From the NCBI GenBank assembly GCA_947624415.1, contig CANQKH010000012.1, forward strand, positions 1 to 49,379: DNA of 49,379 nucleotides, read 5' to 3'. Shown here one piece after another: positions 1-9,132 of this stretch (the first letter of the stretch is position 1; every line of letters begins with the position of its first letter). This DNA is from an uncultured Clostridia bacterium. Lineage in GTDB: Bacteria; Bacillota; Clostridia; Christensenellales; UBA1242. A model generated the notes under the pieces. That model was not told the DNA's origin. It saw only the letters and a list, made by a program, of their open reading frames with translations, and did no database searches. Made by a program: the position numbers and the translations under genes.

Positions 1-795
1 ACCGATTATCCATGGAACCCAGACGGAATATTTTCTTCTAGATATGACGGAAATGGTTGTTATATATATGACTTGCATACCGATGCAGATGGAAATAAAG
101 GTATAATTTTCAAAGAATATGTGGGACTATTTGCTCAAACCAGCGGTGCTAGTCTTCAAAAAATAACAATAATGTCAGGGAACATATTTGGAGCAAATAA
201 TGTAGGTTCGATTGTGGGATATGCAACAAATACGTTAATAAAAAATTGTATAAATTATGCAAGTGTATCAGGGGATGCTTGTGTTGGAGGTATAGTTGGA
301 TACAAAACCGATGACTTATCAAACGCATCTGCAACTATATCAAATTGTATTAATTATGGTAAAGTTGTCCTTGAAGCCTTGCTGCCAGATGCTTACGCAG
401 GAGGAATTGTAGGTCATATAGAAAATGGTATAATAAAAAGCTGTTATGTTAAGGCGACTATAACAGATAATAATAGTTTTTTTGGATCTGATTATTATGG
501 TGGAATAACAGGAAAAAGTGCAAATACAACAATTGAGCAATGTGCTTATATTGGAAACATAAACATAAAAAGTGCAAGCAGGGGTAATGGAATTTGTCCG
601 GCGGGAGACGGAATGGTTACAGATTGCCTTGTAAGGACATCAACTTCTGGAATGACTTTATTTCCAGATAATGCAACAAATTGTATTGTTTATGTAAATA
701 ATGGCTCGCCACAAACAACGGCAGAAATGGACTATACAAATTGGACAACAGTAAATGGTCAATGGTTTCCTAAGGGACTTACTTGGCTTGCATAG
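1..795 (+). CDS. GLUG-repeat surface protein, C-terminal part (5' end outside window)
   Basis: The reading frame is open from base 1, so the true start lies before the window and 264 residues are visible. The protein is built of repeats of the form GGIVGY...I.NC.NYA.V, with GGIVG at three places, which is the pattern of the GLUG repeat (a short beta-helix-like repeat of bacterial surface proteins). The same repeat type forms the C-terminal third of the giant protein at 42701-47131. No anchor motif or membrane helix is visible at the C-terminus. A role in adhesion or as an extracellular stalk is inferred from the repeat class only. A terminator follows at 855-890. Confidence 0.75.
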   Translation, partial: TDYPWNPDGIFSSRYDGNGCYIYDLHTDADGNKGIIFKEYVGLFAQTSGASLQKITIMSGNIFGANNVGSIVGYATNTLIKNCINYASVSGDACVGGIVGYKTDDLSNASATISNCINYGKVVLEALLPDAYAGGIVGHIENGIIKSCYVKATITDNNSFFGSDYYGGITGKSANTTIEQCAYIGNINIKSASRGNGICPAGDGMVTDCLVRTSTSGMTLFPDNATNCIVYVNNGSPQTTAEMDYTNWTTVNGQWFPKGLTWLA

Positions 796-854
796 TTTTC
801 TTAATAAAAATTGTAATAATATTGTCAAAAAAAATAATAATTATTATATAATTT

Positions 855-890
855 AAAAGATATGTTGAAAAAGCATATCTTTTTCTTTTT
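855..890 (+). terminator. Rho-independent terminator after the GLUG gene
   Basis: A 10-bp stem (AAAAGATATG paired with CATATCTTTT) with a 9-base loop is followed by a T-rich tract. Confidence 0.7.
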
Positions 891-959
891 CTGGTAGTTT
901 GGGTGAGATTTTGGTTTGGGCGTGTTTTATTGCCATATTTAAAAATTTTTTTTAGAATC

Positions 960-988
960 TTGACTTTTTTATTTTAAATGATTATTAT
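960..988 (+). promoter_or_regulatory. Possible promoter of the dnaB operon
   Basis: TTGACT at 960-965 and TATTAT at 983-988 are separated by 17 bases. The area is very AT-rich, and another TATAAT at 994-999 could also serve as -10. Confidence 0.4.
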
Positions 989-1026
989 TATATTATAATA
1001 ATGATAAAATACCAAAAGGAGTGGGC

Positions 1027-1296
1027 ATGATTATAAACCCAAAGGAAAAGCGGGATTTAAAAAAAAGTTATAAAAGACTTGCGATTTTTCTTTTATTTGC
1101 TTTTATCTTTGATAGTTTTATTGCTTTTTTACTTTTTAGTTATTCTAATATACATGAAGTCCTTTGCGGATTTATCATTATTGTAATAACTGCTGTTTTA
1201 TACTTGCTCTTTTATTATATTTGTGCTAAAATTGATAAAAAGAAAGCAGAGCAAAACGCAAAAGAGAAGAAAAAGGACCCTTTTACGAAAAACTAA
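1027..1296 (+). CDS. Small membrane protein, unknown
   Basis: This 89-residue protein has a Lys/Arg-rich N-terminus, two hydrophobic segments (about residues 19-40 and 45-68) and a highly charged Lys-rich tail. That layout fits a two-pass membrane protein with both ends in the cytoplasm. A GTG at 1021 overlaps the AGGAG site at 1017-1021, so the ATG at 1027, five bases after it, is the better start. dnaB begins 24 bases downstream, so the two are probably co-transcribed. The family was not recognised. Confidence 0.6.
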   Translation: MIINPKEKRDLKKSYKRLAIFLLFAFIFDSFIAFLLFSYSNIHEVLCGFIIIVITAVLYLLFYYICAKIDKKKAEQNAKEKKKDPFTKN

Positions 1297-1320
1297 TGAT
1301 ATTTTACAAAAGGAGAGGAT

Positions 1321-2751
1321 ATGGCCAATTATAGAACAATGCCACATAATATTGAAGCCGAACAGTCTGTGCTTGGCTCTATTCTTATAGACGTGCAGGC
1401 TCAAGCCGACATAATGGGTATTATTAAGGAAAGCGATTTTTATCTTGAGGCACACCAAAATATTTTTAAGTCAATGCAAAAAATTTATGCAAGGTCTGTG
1501 CCAATAGATTTTGTAACCTTATCTGACCAACTTGACAATGATAAAATACTTGACAAGGTTGGGGGAATTGAGTATATAACAATTCTTTCAAATGCCACAC
1601 CATCGGCTGCTAATTACAAATACTATTGTGATATAATCAAGGCCTTATCGGTGAGGCGAAAACTCATTTCCGCCGGGGAAGATATTATAAAGGAAGCCTA
1701 TGACAATGAAAACAGTGAAGAACTCTTACAACGCAGTGAAACGGCCATATTTGACATTGCAGAAAAAGGCTCAACTTCAGCCCTTGAACACGTTGGTGTT
1801 CCAGACGGGGCAATAAAGCACGTTATTGATAAGTTTGACAAAATAGCAAAAGACCCAACTTCAATAAATGGAATTCCAACAGGGTTTAAAGGCTTTGATG
1901 CTTTGACAAATGGGCTACAAAACAGTGATATTATAATGCTTGCGGCTCGTCCCGGCGTTGGAAAAACCTCTTTCTCAATGAACGTTGTCGTCAATGCGGC
2001 GGTTGAACATGGGAAAAAGTGTGCTGTTTTCTCCCTTGAAATGAGCAAAGAACAACTTATGCAAAGAGCGATTTGTTCACTAGCAAGAGTGAGCATGGCA
2101 CGAGCATTAAAGGGGGAAATGGATGCAGAAGAGTGGAAAAGAATATGGGCGGCAACAAAAAAACTTGAACAAAGTGGTCTTTACGTTGACCAATCATCAC
2201 TCTCAACCCCAGCCGATATATTAACCAAGTGTCGCCGGCTTAAAGCAAAAGAGGGGCTTGACCTTGTTATGATTGACTACATTCAACTTATGAAGGCCTC
2301 TTCCACAAAATCAACTGACAACAGGCAAAATGAAGTTACCGCAATTTCAAGAGATTTGAAGGTGGCGGCAAAGGAACTTAATGTTCCAATTATAGTCCTA
2401 TCTCAATTATCACGAAGTGTTGAAAGCAGGCAGGGAGACCACAGGCCAATGCTTAGTGATTTAAGAGATTCGGGTGCTATCGAGCAAGATGCCGATATAG
2501 TTTTATTCCTTTACAACCCAGAAAAATACAATGATGTTGAACAGGAAGATCCCCCTGGAACGGTTGAACTTATTATTGCAAAGCATAGAAATGGCTCGAC
2601 TGGAACGGTTAAATTGCGTTGGGTGGGCGAATTTACTTCCTTCTTCAACCTTGAAGATAAAGTCGAAACCGTGAAAAAGAAAATAGATATTAATAAAATA
2701 GAAGAAAAACCTATACAAAATGTTGGGAATGTCGATGTTTTTGATGATTAA
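1321..2751 (+). CDS. dnaB: Replicative DNA helicase DnaB
   Basis: This is the hexameric replicative helicase that unwinds DNA at the fork. The 476 residues show the usual layout: an N-terminal DnaB_N domain (about 5-105, beginning PHNIEAEQSVLGS) that interacts with primase and loader, then a RecA-like C-terminal domain. The Walker A motif RPGVGKTS is at 210-217, followed by a Walker B-type segment (LVMIDYIQLM) and the LSQLSRSVE region. Length is normal for the family. AGGAG lies shortly before the ATG. The two genes that follow at 12 and 1 bases are unknown envelope proteins rather than the common partner rplI. Confidence 0.97.
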   Translation: MANYRTMPHNIEAEQSVLGSILIDVQAQADIMGIIKESDFYLEAHQNIFKSMQKIYARSVPIDFVTLSDQLDNDKILDKVGGIEYITILSNATPSAANYKYYCDIIKALSVRRKLISAGEDIIKEAYDNENSEELLQRSETAIFDIAEKGSTSALEHVGVPDGAIKHVIDKFDKIAKDPTSINGIPTGFKGFDALTNGLQNSDIIMLAARPGVGKTSFSMNVVVNAAVEHGKKCAVFSLEMSKEQLMQRAICSLARVSMARALKGEMDAEEWKRIWAATKKLEQSGLYVDQSSLSTPADILTKCRRLKAKEGLDLVMIDYIQLMKASSTKSTDNRQNEVTAISRDLKVAAKELNVPIIVLSQLSRSVESRQGDHRPMLSDLRDSGAIEQDADIVLFLYNPEKYNDVEQEDPPGTVELIIAKHRNGSTGTVKLRWVGEFTSFFNLEDKVETVKKKIDINKIEEKPIQNVGNVDVFDD

Positions 2752-2763
2752 AAGGAGGTAATC

Positions 2764-3741
2764 ATGTCAAACAAAGAATATTCAGCAGGTGGAGCAAAAA
2801 AATGGTTGATTATTATTGGCGGTGTTGCACTTGTAGCCATATTAATCGTCGTTATTTTAATGGCAATTCCACCAAACACTTACAATGCAGTTCAAACTCT
2901 TTACAGAACAACAAACTCTTCTTTCCTTGTAAGCAAGAGCGAAAGAAATGAGTATGACATCTATGAAAATAGAATTTTTAACACGCCAGAGTTAAATTAT
3001 TATTCAACTGAGGTTGAAGACACAAGAAATTTAGCAGATTCAGTTACAAAGGTGCTTAATTTCTACACCAATTATCTTGCTTTTGCCGATAGCAATAAAA
3101 ACTTGAAGAAAAATTACAAGATAATAAAGAACAATCTCAATGAAGCAAATGAACACAAGGAAAACATTATGTCCCTTATAAACGAGGCAAATCATCTTGA
3201 CGACACTGCAATAACTTATATGCAAAACATGGTTGTTGACATAAGAAGTGAGTTTATCGCTTGGCTCAAATCAAATGCTATGGCATTTAAGGGGCTTGGC
3301 GATGGCTGTATAGGTTCGCTTGGACAAACAGTTGAAAACAATCTTGCTTTTCAAATTTCAACGTCAGCAGTTGCCGACTCATTAAATGTAGTTATAAAGG
3401 ACTTTGACTCACTTGCCGAAAAAGATAAAAAGGGAAGTCTTCGTCAAGATTATCTTTTTGAGATTACAACAAAAATAAACTATTTTGGCCATGTTGTGGA
3501 TCAATATTTAGTCAATAAGGGAGACATTAACAACTATTACTTCGATAAAATAATAAGTAACAAATATCAACTTATTTACAAGTTCTACAGTGTTTATCAT
3601 GAAGAAAACTTTGAAAACGTCATTGCCTCAGTTCAGTCGGTGGCTGGGGGAAATTATTCCTTCGATAAAATTTACGAAAATGTTAATGACGAGGAAAATG
3701 TTTATGATGCCTTAAAAGCATACTTAAATGGAGGTGTGTAA
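2764..3741 (+). CDS. Membrane-anchored protein, unknown
   Basis: The 325-residue protein has a short cytoplasmic N-terminus, one strong membrane helix at about 13-36 and a long, mostly helical extracellular part rich in Asn, Asp and Glu. A strong AAAGGAGG site precedes the ATG. It starts 12 bases after dnaB and its stop is one base from the next gene, so the three are one operon. It and the downstream lipoprotein are similar in length and in helical, aromatic-rich character, suggesting a paired envelope function. The family was not recognised. Confidence 0.75.
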   Translation: MSNKEYSAGGAKKWLIIIGGVALVAILIVVILMAIPPNTYNAVQTLYRTTNSSFLVSKSERNEYDIYENRIFNTPELNYYSTEVEDTRNLADSVTKVLNFYTNYLAFADSNKNLKKNYKIIKNNLNEANEHKENIMSLINEANHLDDTAITYMQNMVVDIRSEFIAWLKSNAMAFKGLGDGCIGSLGQTVENNLAFQISTSAVADSLNVVIKDFDSLAEKDKKGSLRQDYLFEITTKINYFGHVVDQYLVNKGDINNYYFDKIISNKYQLIYKFYSVYHEENFENVIASVQSVAGGNYSFDKIYENVNDEENVYDALKAYLNGGV

Positions 3742-3742
3742 T

Positions 3743-4750
3743 ATGAAAATTAAAAAAATATTTGTTTCATGCCTTTTGGTGCTTATGCTTGCTCTCTCTT
3801 CCTTCACATTGTTTGCTTGTGATAAAAACAGAACAAGTGCCGACATTTACAAGGCTTACAATGACACATTCATTCTTTTTAGAGAAGACTATGAAGTTTT
3901 TGGCACGCAAGACCTTTTCAACACATCTTCTCGCTACTATGTAAACTATCTTTATTCTAAAACTAAGGATGATCAAAAAACTCATTACACTATTCAAAAT
4001 TCTCTTTCTGCTTATGGACTTAATTTCATTGAAAAATATTATCCATACTTGCAAAACTATAAAGGAAAGGCAAATCTTAAAGCAGTTTCAAATTCAATCG
4101 ATTCTTTAAATAAAGAATTTAGTGAGATGAAAGGGGAAATTGAAAGACTTCTTGCCCTGCCAGATATAGCAAATAGAGTTGTATATAATGGTCATTTTGC
4201 TCGTTACAGAGTGGAATTTAATGACTTTGCTAAAACAGTTTATCAAACAGCAAACAATCTTGCATCCTTCTTGCTTGAGGGAGGATTTACTGCAAGTATT
4301 GGAACTGATAATGTAAAAGAAGAAGAACTAGATGTTTATCTTGACATACAAAAATTGAGAGTAATATCCGATTATGAAAGATTTTTCTTTGAAAGTTGCA
4401 GAGGACTTAATTTGGTTGAAGATGAATTTCATTCTGCGACACTTCAATATGAAGAGTTTACTTTAAATTTCAAAAAAGACAATATGTTGTTGTCTGCCGA
4501 CCAAGTAAAAGACCTCAAAACAATTTTTGATACAGTAAGTGCTTCAAGAGGCGATTATGCCCAAGCAATAGAAAACTTCTCATTCTATGATTATGTAAAT
4601 TCTTGGGGCTATTCAATTGATGCTTACCTCAAAGAAGAGGACAATGCTTTGGCATATTATAATAAGATTTGCGATTACCTTTGGAGAATCAACGGGGTTT
4701 ACAATTCGCTTTGTAATTATTTATCTAATAATGTAATTGCAACAATATAG
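3743..4750 (+). CDS. Lipoprotein, unknown
   Basis: The 335-residue protein begins with a lipoprotein signal peptide: basic MKIKK, a hydrophobic stretch and a lipobox ending FTLFAC with the lipidated Cys at residue 26. The ATG at 3743 lies seven bases after GGAGG (3731-3735) and is preferred over the in-frame ATG at 3728, which precedes the ribosome binding site. The mature part is predicted helical, with no recognised domain. It is the last gene of the dnaB operon; a terminator follows at once. It probably acts at the outer face of the membrane with the protein encoded just upstream. Confidence 0.75.
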   Translation: MKIKKIFVSCLLVLMLALSSFTLFACDKNRTSADIYKAYNDTFILFREDYEVFGTQDLFNTSSRYYVNYLYSKTKDDQKTHYTIQNSLSAYGLNFIEKYYPYLQNYKGKANLKAVSNSIDSLNKEFSEMKGEIERLLALPDIANRVVYNGHFARYRVEFNDFAKTVYQTANNLASFLLEGGFTASIGTDNVKEEELDVYLDIQKLRVISDYERFFFESCRGLNLVEDEFHSATLQYEEFTLNFKKDNMLLSADQVKDLKTIFDTVSASRGDYAQAIENFSFYDYVNSWGYSIDAYLKEEDNALAYYNKICDYLWRINGVYNSLCNYLSNNVIATI

Positions 4751-4751
4751 T

Positions 4752-4780
4752 AAAGGTGCCCGTAGTGGCACTTTTATTTT
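4752..4780 (+). terminator. Terminator of the dnaB operon
   Basis: A 9-bp stem (AAAGGTGCC with GGCACTTTT, one G-T pair) is followed by a T-rich run. Confidence 0.75.
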
Positions 4781-4804
4781 TAAATTTATTTTAGGAGATT
4801 TTTA

Positions 4805-6427
4805 ATGAATAATAAAGATATTGCAAATTTAATTTTCCCAGATGTAACTATGACACCAGAGGAAATTTTTAAAAGATATCCAAAACGTAATTTGAAAGAA
4901 GGGCAATATGTTACAAGATTTGCCCCAAGCCCAACCGGACTTGTTCATATAGGTAATTTTTTCCAGGCTTTTATAAGTTATAACCTTGCAAGAAATTCAA
5001 ATGGTGTTTTATTTTTAAGAATTGAGGACACCGACCGAAAACGTGAAAAAACAGAAGCCAAAAAGGTGTTGTATGACGTTTTGGGGAGATTTGGCCTTGA
5101 ATTTGATGAGTATCAAACCCTTGACGGCAAAGATGTTGGAAATTATGGCCCTTATGTTCAAAGCCAAAGAAATGACATCTATAAGGTTTTTGCAAAAAAA
5201 TTGGTTGAAGAGGGGAGAGCCTTCCCATGTTTCTGCAAAAAAACAGAGGGCAAGGAAGATGTTTTAAAGCAAAGAGAAAGCAAGTTTTTAGAAAATGACG
5301 AAAGAGAATATGACCCTTGCCGAGATTTATCATTTGAAGAGGTCAAAAAACATATAGATAATGGCGAGTCTTTTGCAATTAGATTTAAAACAAAAAATAA
5401 AGGCGATGAGAGAATTAAGTTTAATGATATAATCAAAGGCGAGTTGGAGGCAAAAGCCAATGCAAAAGATTTTATAATTATTAAATCAGACGGCACTCCT
5501 CCTTATCCTTTTGCTCATGCTGTTGACGATACATTAATGGGGACAACTATTGTTGTTCGCGGTGAGGAATACATTGCTTCCACGCCAGCACATATTGAAC
5601 TTTTTGAGGCACTTGGATTTAAACTTATTGACTATTGCCACAATCCTTTAATTTACAAGTTAAACGAGCAGGGCAACCGTAGAAAAATCTCAAAAAGATA
5701 TGACCCAGAATCAAACATGATGTTCTTTATTGAAAATGGTTATCCTGTCGATGCAGTTTTTGAATATCTTTTAAATATGATAAATTCTCACTTTGAGATT
5801 TGGCGAAAAAACAATCCAAATTTACATTGGAGAGAATTTAGGTTTAAGCCAAATGAGATAACTACTGTTGCACCAATTTTTGACCTTGTAAAACTTAACG
5901 ATATTGCAAAAAATATTATTGCAACTTATCCCGGCGAGGAACTTTACAATGGTTGGGTAAAATGGGCGGAGGAATTTGACAAACCCCTTGCCCAAGTCTT
6001 GAAAAAGGATAAAGACAAATTTGTAAAAGTTTGTCAAATGGATAGGGATGACAGACCAAAACCTAGAAAGGATATTTACAATTATAAAATGATGAAAGAA
6101 AAGTTCCACTATATTTTTGAAAGGCCAACCCCTAAATTTGATGAAGAGGACAAGGCAAAAGAACTTTTAAAATCTTATATTAATTCCTTTAAAATGCCTT
6201 CTTCAAATGAGGAATGGTTTAATGATGTTAAAGTTGTTGCCGGCAATCTTGGCTATGCCACCGATAATAAATTGTATAAGGAAAATCCAGACGCTTTTAA
6301 AGGAAATATTGCAAAGGCTTGTGAATTTATAAGAGTTGCTCTTACTGGTGAAAAGGATTCTCCAACATTATTTAATATTATAGAAATTTTAGGCGAAGAG
6401 GAGACTAAGAAAAGATTGTCTGTCTAA
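4805..6427 (+). CDS. gltX: Glutamyl-tRNA synthetase (class I, GlxRS family)
   Basis: The enzyme charges tRNA with glutamate. Class I signatures are present: PSPTGLVHIGN with HIGN at 48-51, and KISKR (KMSKS equivalent) at 294-298. Cysteines C142, C144 and C172 match the zinc-binding insert of GluRS. LRIEDTDRKR is a further family motif. At 540 residues it is longer than the common form of about 480, with a divergent C-terminal anticodon-binding part. A GlnRS-like or non-discriminating specificity cannot be excluded from sequence alone. AGGAG precedes the ATG. The gene stands between two terminators and is probably monocistronic. Confidence 0.85.
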   Translation: MNNKDIANLIFPDVTMTPEEIFKRYPKRNLKEGQYVTRFAPSPTGLVHIGNFFQAFISYNLARNSNGVLFLRIEDTDRKREKTEAKKVLYDVLGRFGLEFDEYQTLDGKDVGNYGPYVQSQRNDIYKVFAKKLVEEGRAFPCFCKKTEGKEDVLKQRESKFLENDEREYDPCRDLSFEEVKKHIDNGESFAIRFKTKNKGDERIKFNDIIKGELEAKANAKDFIIIKSDGTPPYPFAHAVDDTLMGTTIVVRGEEYIASTPAHIELFEALGFKLIDYCHNPLIYKLNEQGNRRKISKRYDPESNMMFFIENGYPVDAVFEYLLNMINSHFEIWRKNNPNLHWREFRFKPNEITTVAPIFDLVKLNDIAKNIIATYPGEELYNGWVKWAEEFDKPLAQVLKKDKDKFVKVCQMDRDDRPKPRKDIYNYKMMKEKFHYIFERPTPKFDEEDKAKELLKSYINSFKMPSSNEEWFNDVKVVAGNLGYATDNKLYKENPDAFKGNIAKACEFIRVALTGEKDSPTLFNIIEILGEEETKKRLSV

Positions 6428-6435
6428 TTAAATAC

Positions 6436-6474
6436 AAAACCCCAAACACATAAACTGTAAGGGGTTTTATTTTG
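6436..6474 (+). terminator. Terminator of gltX
   Basis: AAAACCCC at 6436-6443 pairs with GGGGTTTT at 6461-6468, followed by a T-rich tract. It may also serve the convergent alkyltransferase gene. Confidence 0.75.
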
Positions 6475-6550
6475 TTTTTAAGTGATGCTTGCAATTTAAT
6501 AAATGTAAATTTCCACATTTTCAACTTTAAATTTTGTCATTTTAAAAATA

Positions 6551-6862
6551 TTAAGTTAGCCTGTAAAAATGTTTAACCATGTCCACCTTATCACCTTTAA
6601 AGGTTACACCTTCATTGGCAAGAAGGTCTTTTTGTATAGCATGGCCGCCAAATGCGAAAGCAGGCGACAGTGAGCCGTCTGCAAACACAACTCTATGGCA
6701 GGGAACAATTATTGGATAGGGGTTTTTATGCAAAGCCCAGCCCACCTGTCTGGAATAATTGGGGCATGACAAAAACTTTGCTATTTCCCCGTAAGTTGTT
6801 ACCATTCCGCTTGGAATAAGTTTTACCGCTTCATAAACTTTTTCAAAAAAATTTTCTTCCAT
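6551..6862 (-). CDS. MGMT-type alkyltransferase, short form
   Basis: The protein matches the C-terminal DNA-binding domain of O6-alkylguanine-DNA alkyltransferase. VTTYGEIA, SRQVGWAL and the active-site IVPCHRV (Cys55) are visible. It lacks the N-terminal domain of Ogt/Ada and, at 103 residues, has the size of alkyltransferase-like (ATL) proteins, which usually have Trp in place of the Cys. Here the Cys is kept, so transfer of the alkyl group remains possible. No strong ribosome binding site is visible before the ATG at 6862. Confidence 0.85.
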   Translation of the reverse strand: MEENFFEKVYEAVKLIPSGMVTTYGEIAKFLSCPNYSRQVGWALHKNPYPIIVPCHRVVFADGSLSPAFAFGGHAIQKDLLANEGVTFKGDKVDMVKHFYRLT

Positions 6863-6924
6863 GCTTACATTTTAGCATAAAACAAATTCATATCAAAACA
6901 TTACAACGCTTCATAAATATTTTT

Positions 6925-7110
6925 ATGGGAAAAATAAATTTGTGTGGACCTGAACTTATTGCACTTGCTTCCAGTATTGCCATTGCAATTTATGACAAGT
7001 TCGACAAGGAGGACGTTCGAAAAATTAAGTGCCTGCTTGCAAACATATCGGGAAACTTGACTGTAATCGAGATTGAGGGCAGGCATAGAAAAGGATGTAA
7101 AAAAGATTAA
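6925..7110 (+). CDS. Possible small protein, unknown
   Basis: This 61-residue frame starts at ATG 6925 without a clear ribosome binding site and ends four bases into the convergent spmB. The sequence has an amphipathic helical stretch (ELIALASSIAIAIYDKF) and a basic Cys-containing tail. It faintly resembles the short Clostridia proteins of DUF6774 type (C-x-L-hydrophobic-A, then L-x-x-L-x-N/G-x-L). That likeness and the non-random codon use are the only support. An antisense frame of similar length also exists, so the call is weak. Confidence 0.4.
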   Translation: MGKINLCGPELIALASSIAIAIYDKFDKEDVRKIKCLLANISGNLTVIEIEGRHRKGCKKD

Positions 7111-7613
7111 ATTATTTTGCAAATAAGACAGGCTATAACAGAGCCAACAACAGAGGCGACAAGGGCAATGGGAATTGCGTAGAGAAGTTTCTTTACTTTA
7201 GTTTGCGATGTGTAAACGGTTGCGACATAGAAAATTGTTTCGCTGCATCCCAAAATTACACAGGCACATCTTGATATGTATGAGTCAGCACCATATTGGG
7301 CAAACACGCTGTCAAGCAGGGCATAACTTCCCGAGCCGGTGAAGGGTCGTAAAAGCACAAGTTCGATTAGCTGCTTAGGAATGCCTAAAAGATTAAAAAT
7401 GGGAGAGAAGATTGTTGCAAGGATGTCTGTTGCACCGCTTGTGCGAAGAAGGGCGACCGCAACCATAATTGTTGCAATATATGGAAAAATGTCAATTACC
7501 AGTGGAATTGATTTTTTTGCACCTTTGACAAAAGTGTCATAGGTGTTGACCTTTTTATATTTTGAATAACAAAACACTGCTATAAAAATAATTGGCAAAA
7601 TATATCCGCTCAA
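7107..7613 (-). CDS. spmB: Spore maturation protein B
   Basis: The 168-residue membrane protein matches SpmB, needed with SpmA for dehydration of the spore core. It has a nucleoside-recognition (Gate) domain with several helices and the conserved stretch LRPFTGSGSYALLDSVF. The start is TTG at 7613, six bases after AGGAG; an in-frame ATG is not available. spmA lies immediately upstream on the same strand (70-base gap), as in other spore formers. Length is typical. Confidence 0.92.
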   Translation of the reverse strand: MSGYILPIIFIAVFCYSKYKKVNTYDTFVKGAKKSIPLVIDIFPYIATIMVAVALLRTSGATDILATIFSPIFNLLGIPKQLIELVLLRPFTGSGSYALLDSVFAQYGADSYISRCACVILGCSETIFYVATVYTSQTKVKKLLYAIPIALVASVVGSVIACLICKII

Positions 7614-7683
7614 ATTTCACTCCTTTTAAATCTATTTATTCACCGCTAAACAAGGGGGAAATAAATACATTGAAAATTATTTT

Positions 7684-8274
7684 TTATTTTATTTTTTTTA
7701 GTTTTTTATTTTTAAATTTATCGTGCAAAAAGTTTGCTAATTTTGTTAAAGAAATTCCCACAATACAGGTGCATATTGTTGCGATTAATGTTGGCAAAAT
7801 TATATCTGCCGGACTTTGTGAACCGGCGGCGGCACGCAGGCCAATTACAGTTGAGGGAAGAAGTTGAATGGATGTTGAATTTAAAACCACAAGCATTATT
7901 ATAGCGTGATTTGCTATGCCACTCTTGTCGTCGAGTTTTTTCATTGCGTTTATGCCCATTGGAGTTGCCGCATTGCCAAGCCCCAACATATTTGCAGACA
8001 TATTGAGGGCAATCATCTTTTCCGCCTCTTCATCTTTTATTTTGAAAAGCCAACGAATTAATGGGCGAAGCAGTTTTGCAAGTTTTTCACTAAGCCCACT
8101 TGCCTCGACAAGTTCAAGCACTCCAAGCCATACCGCATAGACGGCACAAAGTTCAATTGCAAGCGAAAGAGCACCGCCCGATGCCTCAATCATTGTGTTA
8201 AGCATTCCTGACGGGTCATTAAATAGGAGCAGGCAAATTGAAAGAACAACCATTACAAACCAAATTCTATTCAT
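7684..8274 (-). CDS. spmA: Spore maturation protein A
   Basis: The 196-residue, multi-pass membrane protein matches SpmA. The conserved segments GNAATPMGINAMKKL and LGVLELVEASGLSEKLAKLL belong to the nucleoside-recognition domain shared with SpmB. spmA and spmB form one operon read away from tatD. Their presence, together with spo0A at 17863, supports an endospore-forming ancestor. Confidence 0.92.
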   Translation of the reverse strand: MNRIWFVMVVLSICLLLFNDPSGMLNTMIEASGGALSLAIELCAVYAVWLGVLELVEASGLSEKLAKLLRPLIRWLFKIKDEEAEKMIALNMSANMLGLGNAATPMGINAMKKLDDKSGIANHAIIMLVVLNSTSIQLLPSTVIGLRAAAGSQSPADIILPTLIATICTCIVGISLTKLANFLHDKFKNKKLKKIK

Positions 8275-8361
8275 AAAATAATCTATTCCTCTTAAATAAT
8301 TTTTAAAACTTTATTTGACTTTTACTTTTGTTTGGGGCAAAATATATAAAAAGGAGTTGCT

Positions 8362-9132
8362 ATGTTTGTTGACACCCATGCTCATCTGACAGATAGTGCT
8401 TTTGATGAAGACAGAGATGAAGTTATAAAGTTTTCGCAGGAATGCATGGTGAGTAAAATAATAACCTCGGGATTTAATATCCCTTCCTCTTTTGACGCGA
8501 TTGCACTTGCCAATAAATTCGATGGCGTGTATGCATCGATAGGGGTTTACCCTGAAAATATATATGAAGTTGGAGATGATTTTGAGAGTAAATTCTCTTC
8601 CCTTGCCAAGGAAAAGAAAGTTGTTGCGTTTGGGGAAATAGGACTCCAATATACTCCTGATATGCCGGCAAAGGACAAACAAATACAAATTTTTTTAAGA
8701 CAATTAGTCCTTGCTGACAAACTTGGACTTCCTGTTGTTATACATTGCCGTGATGCTTATGGCGATTTGCTCGCCCTTTTAAAAGAAAATAAAAATCTTT
8801 TAAATAATGGGGGAACAATGCATTGCTATGGAGGCAGCATTGAAATGGCACAAATGCTTATACGTCTGGGCTTACATATATCTGTGGGCGGAGTCTCAAC
8901 TTTTAAAAATGCTCAACGTCTAAAAGAAGTTATAAAAGAGATTCCTCTGCAACATCTCCTCCTTGAAACCGATTGCCCCTATCTTACGCCTCACCCTTTT
9001 AGAGGAAAACGTAACAGCCCTGCCTTTATTCCTACAATTGCACAAAACCTTGCCGATATAAAAGGAATAACTGTTGACGAAGTTGCCAAGGTTACAACTC
9101 AAAACGCAGAGGAGGTCTTTAAATTATGCTAA
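8362..9132 (+). CDS. tatD: TatD family metal-dependent hydrolase/DNase
   Basis: The 256-residue protein has the TatD metal-site motifs in order: DTHAHL at the N-terminus, GEIGL, VIHCRDA, MHCYGGS and ETDCPYLTP. TatD enzymes are TIM-barrel Mg2+-dependent 3'-5' exonucleases or general hydrolases. AAAGGAG precedes the ATG by a normal distance. Its last seven bases overlap ksgA. In many Firmicutes tatD is followed by rnmV and then ksgA; here rnmV is absent. Confidence 0.93.
   Translation: MFVDTHAHLTDSAFDEDRDEVIKFSQECMVSKIITSGFNIPSSFDAIALANKFDGVYASIGVYPENIYEVGDDFESKFSSLAKEKKVVAFGEIGLQYTPDMPAKDKQIQIFLRQLVLADKLGLPVVIHCRDAYGDLLALLKENKNLLNNGGTMHCYGGSIEMAQMLIRLGLHISVGGVSTFKNAQRLKEVIKEIPLQHLLLETDCPYLTPHPFRGKRNSPAFIPTIAQNLADIKGITVDEVAKVTTQNAEEVFKLC

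Noticed and set aside
6901-7122. 73-residue antisense frame opposite the small protein at 6925
   Set aside because: No start signals, overlaps the spmB end, and its composition looks like an antisense reading.
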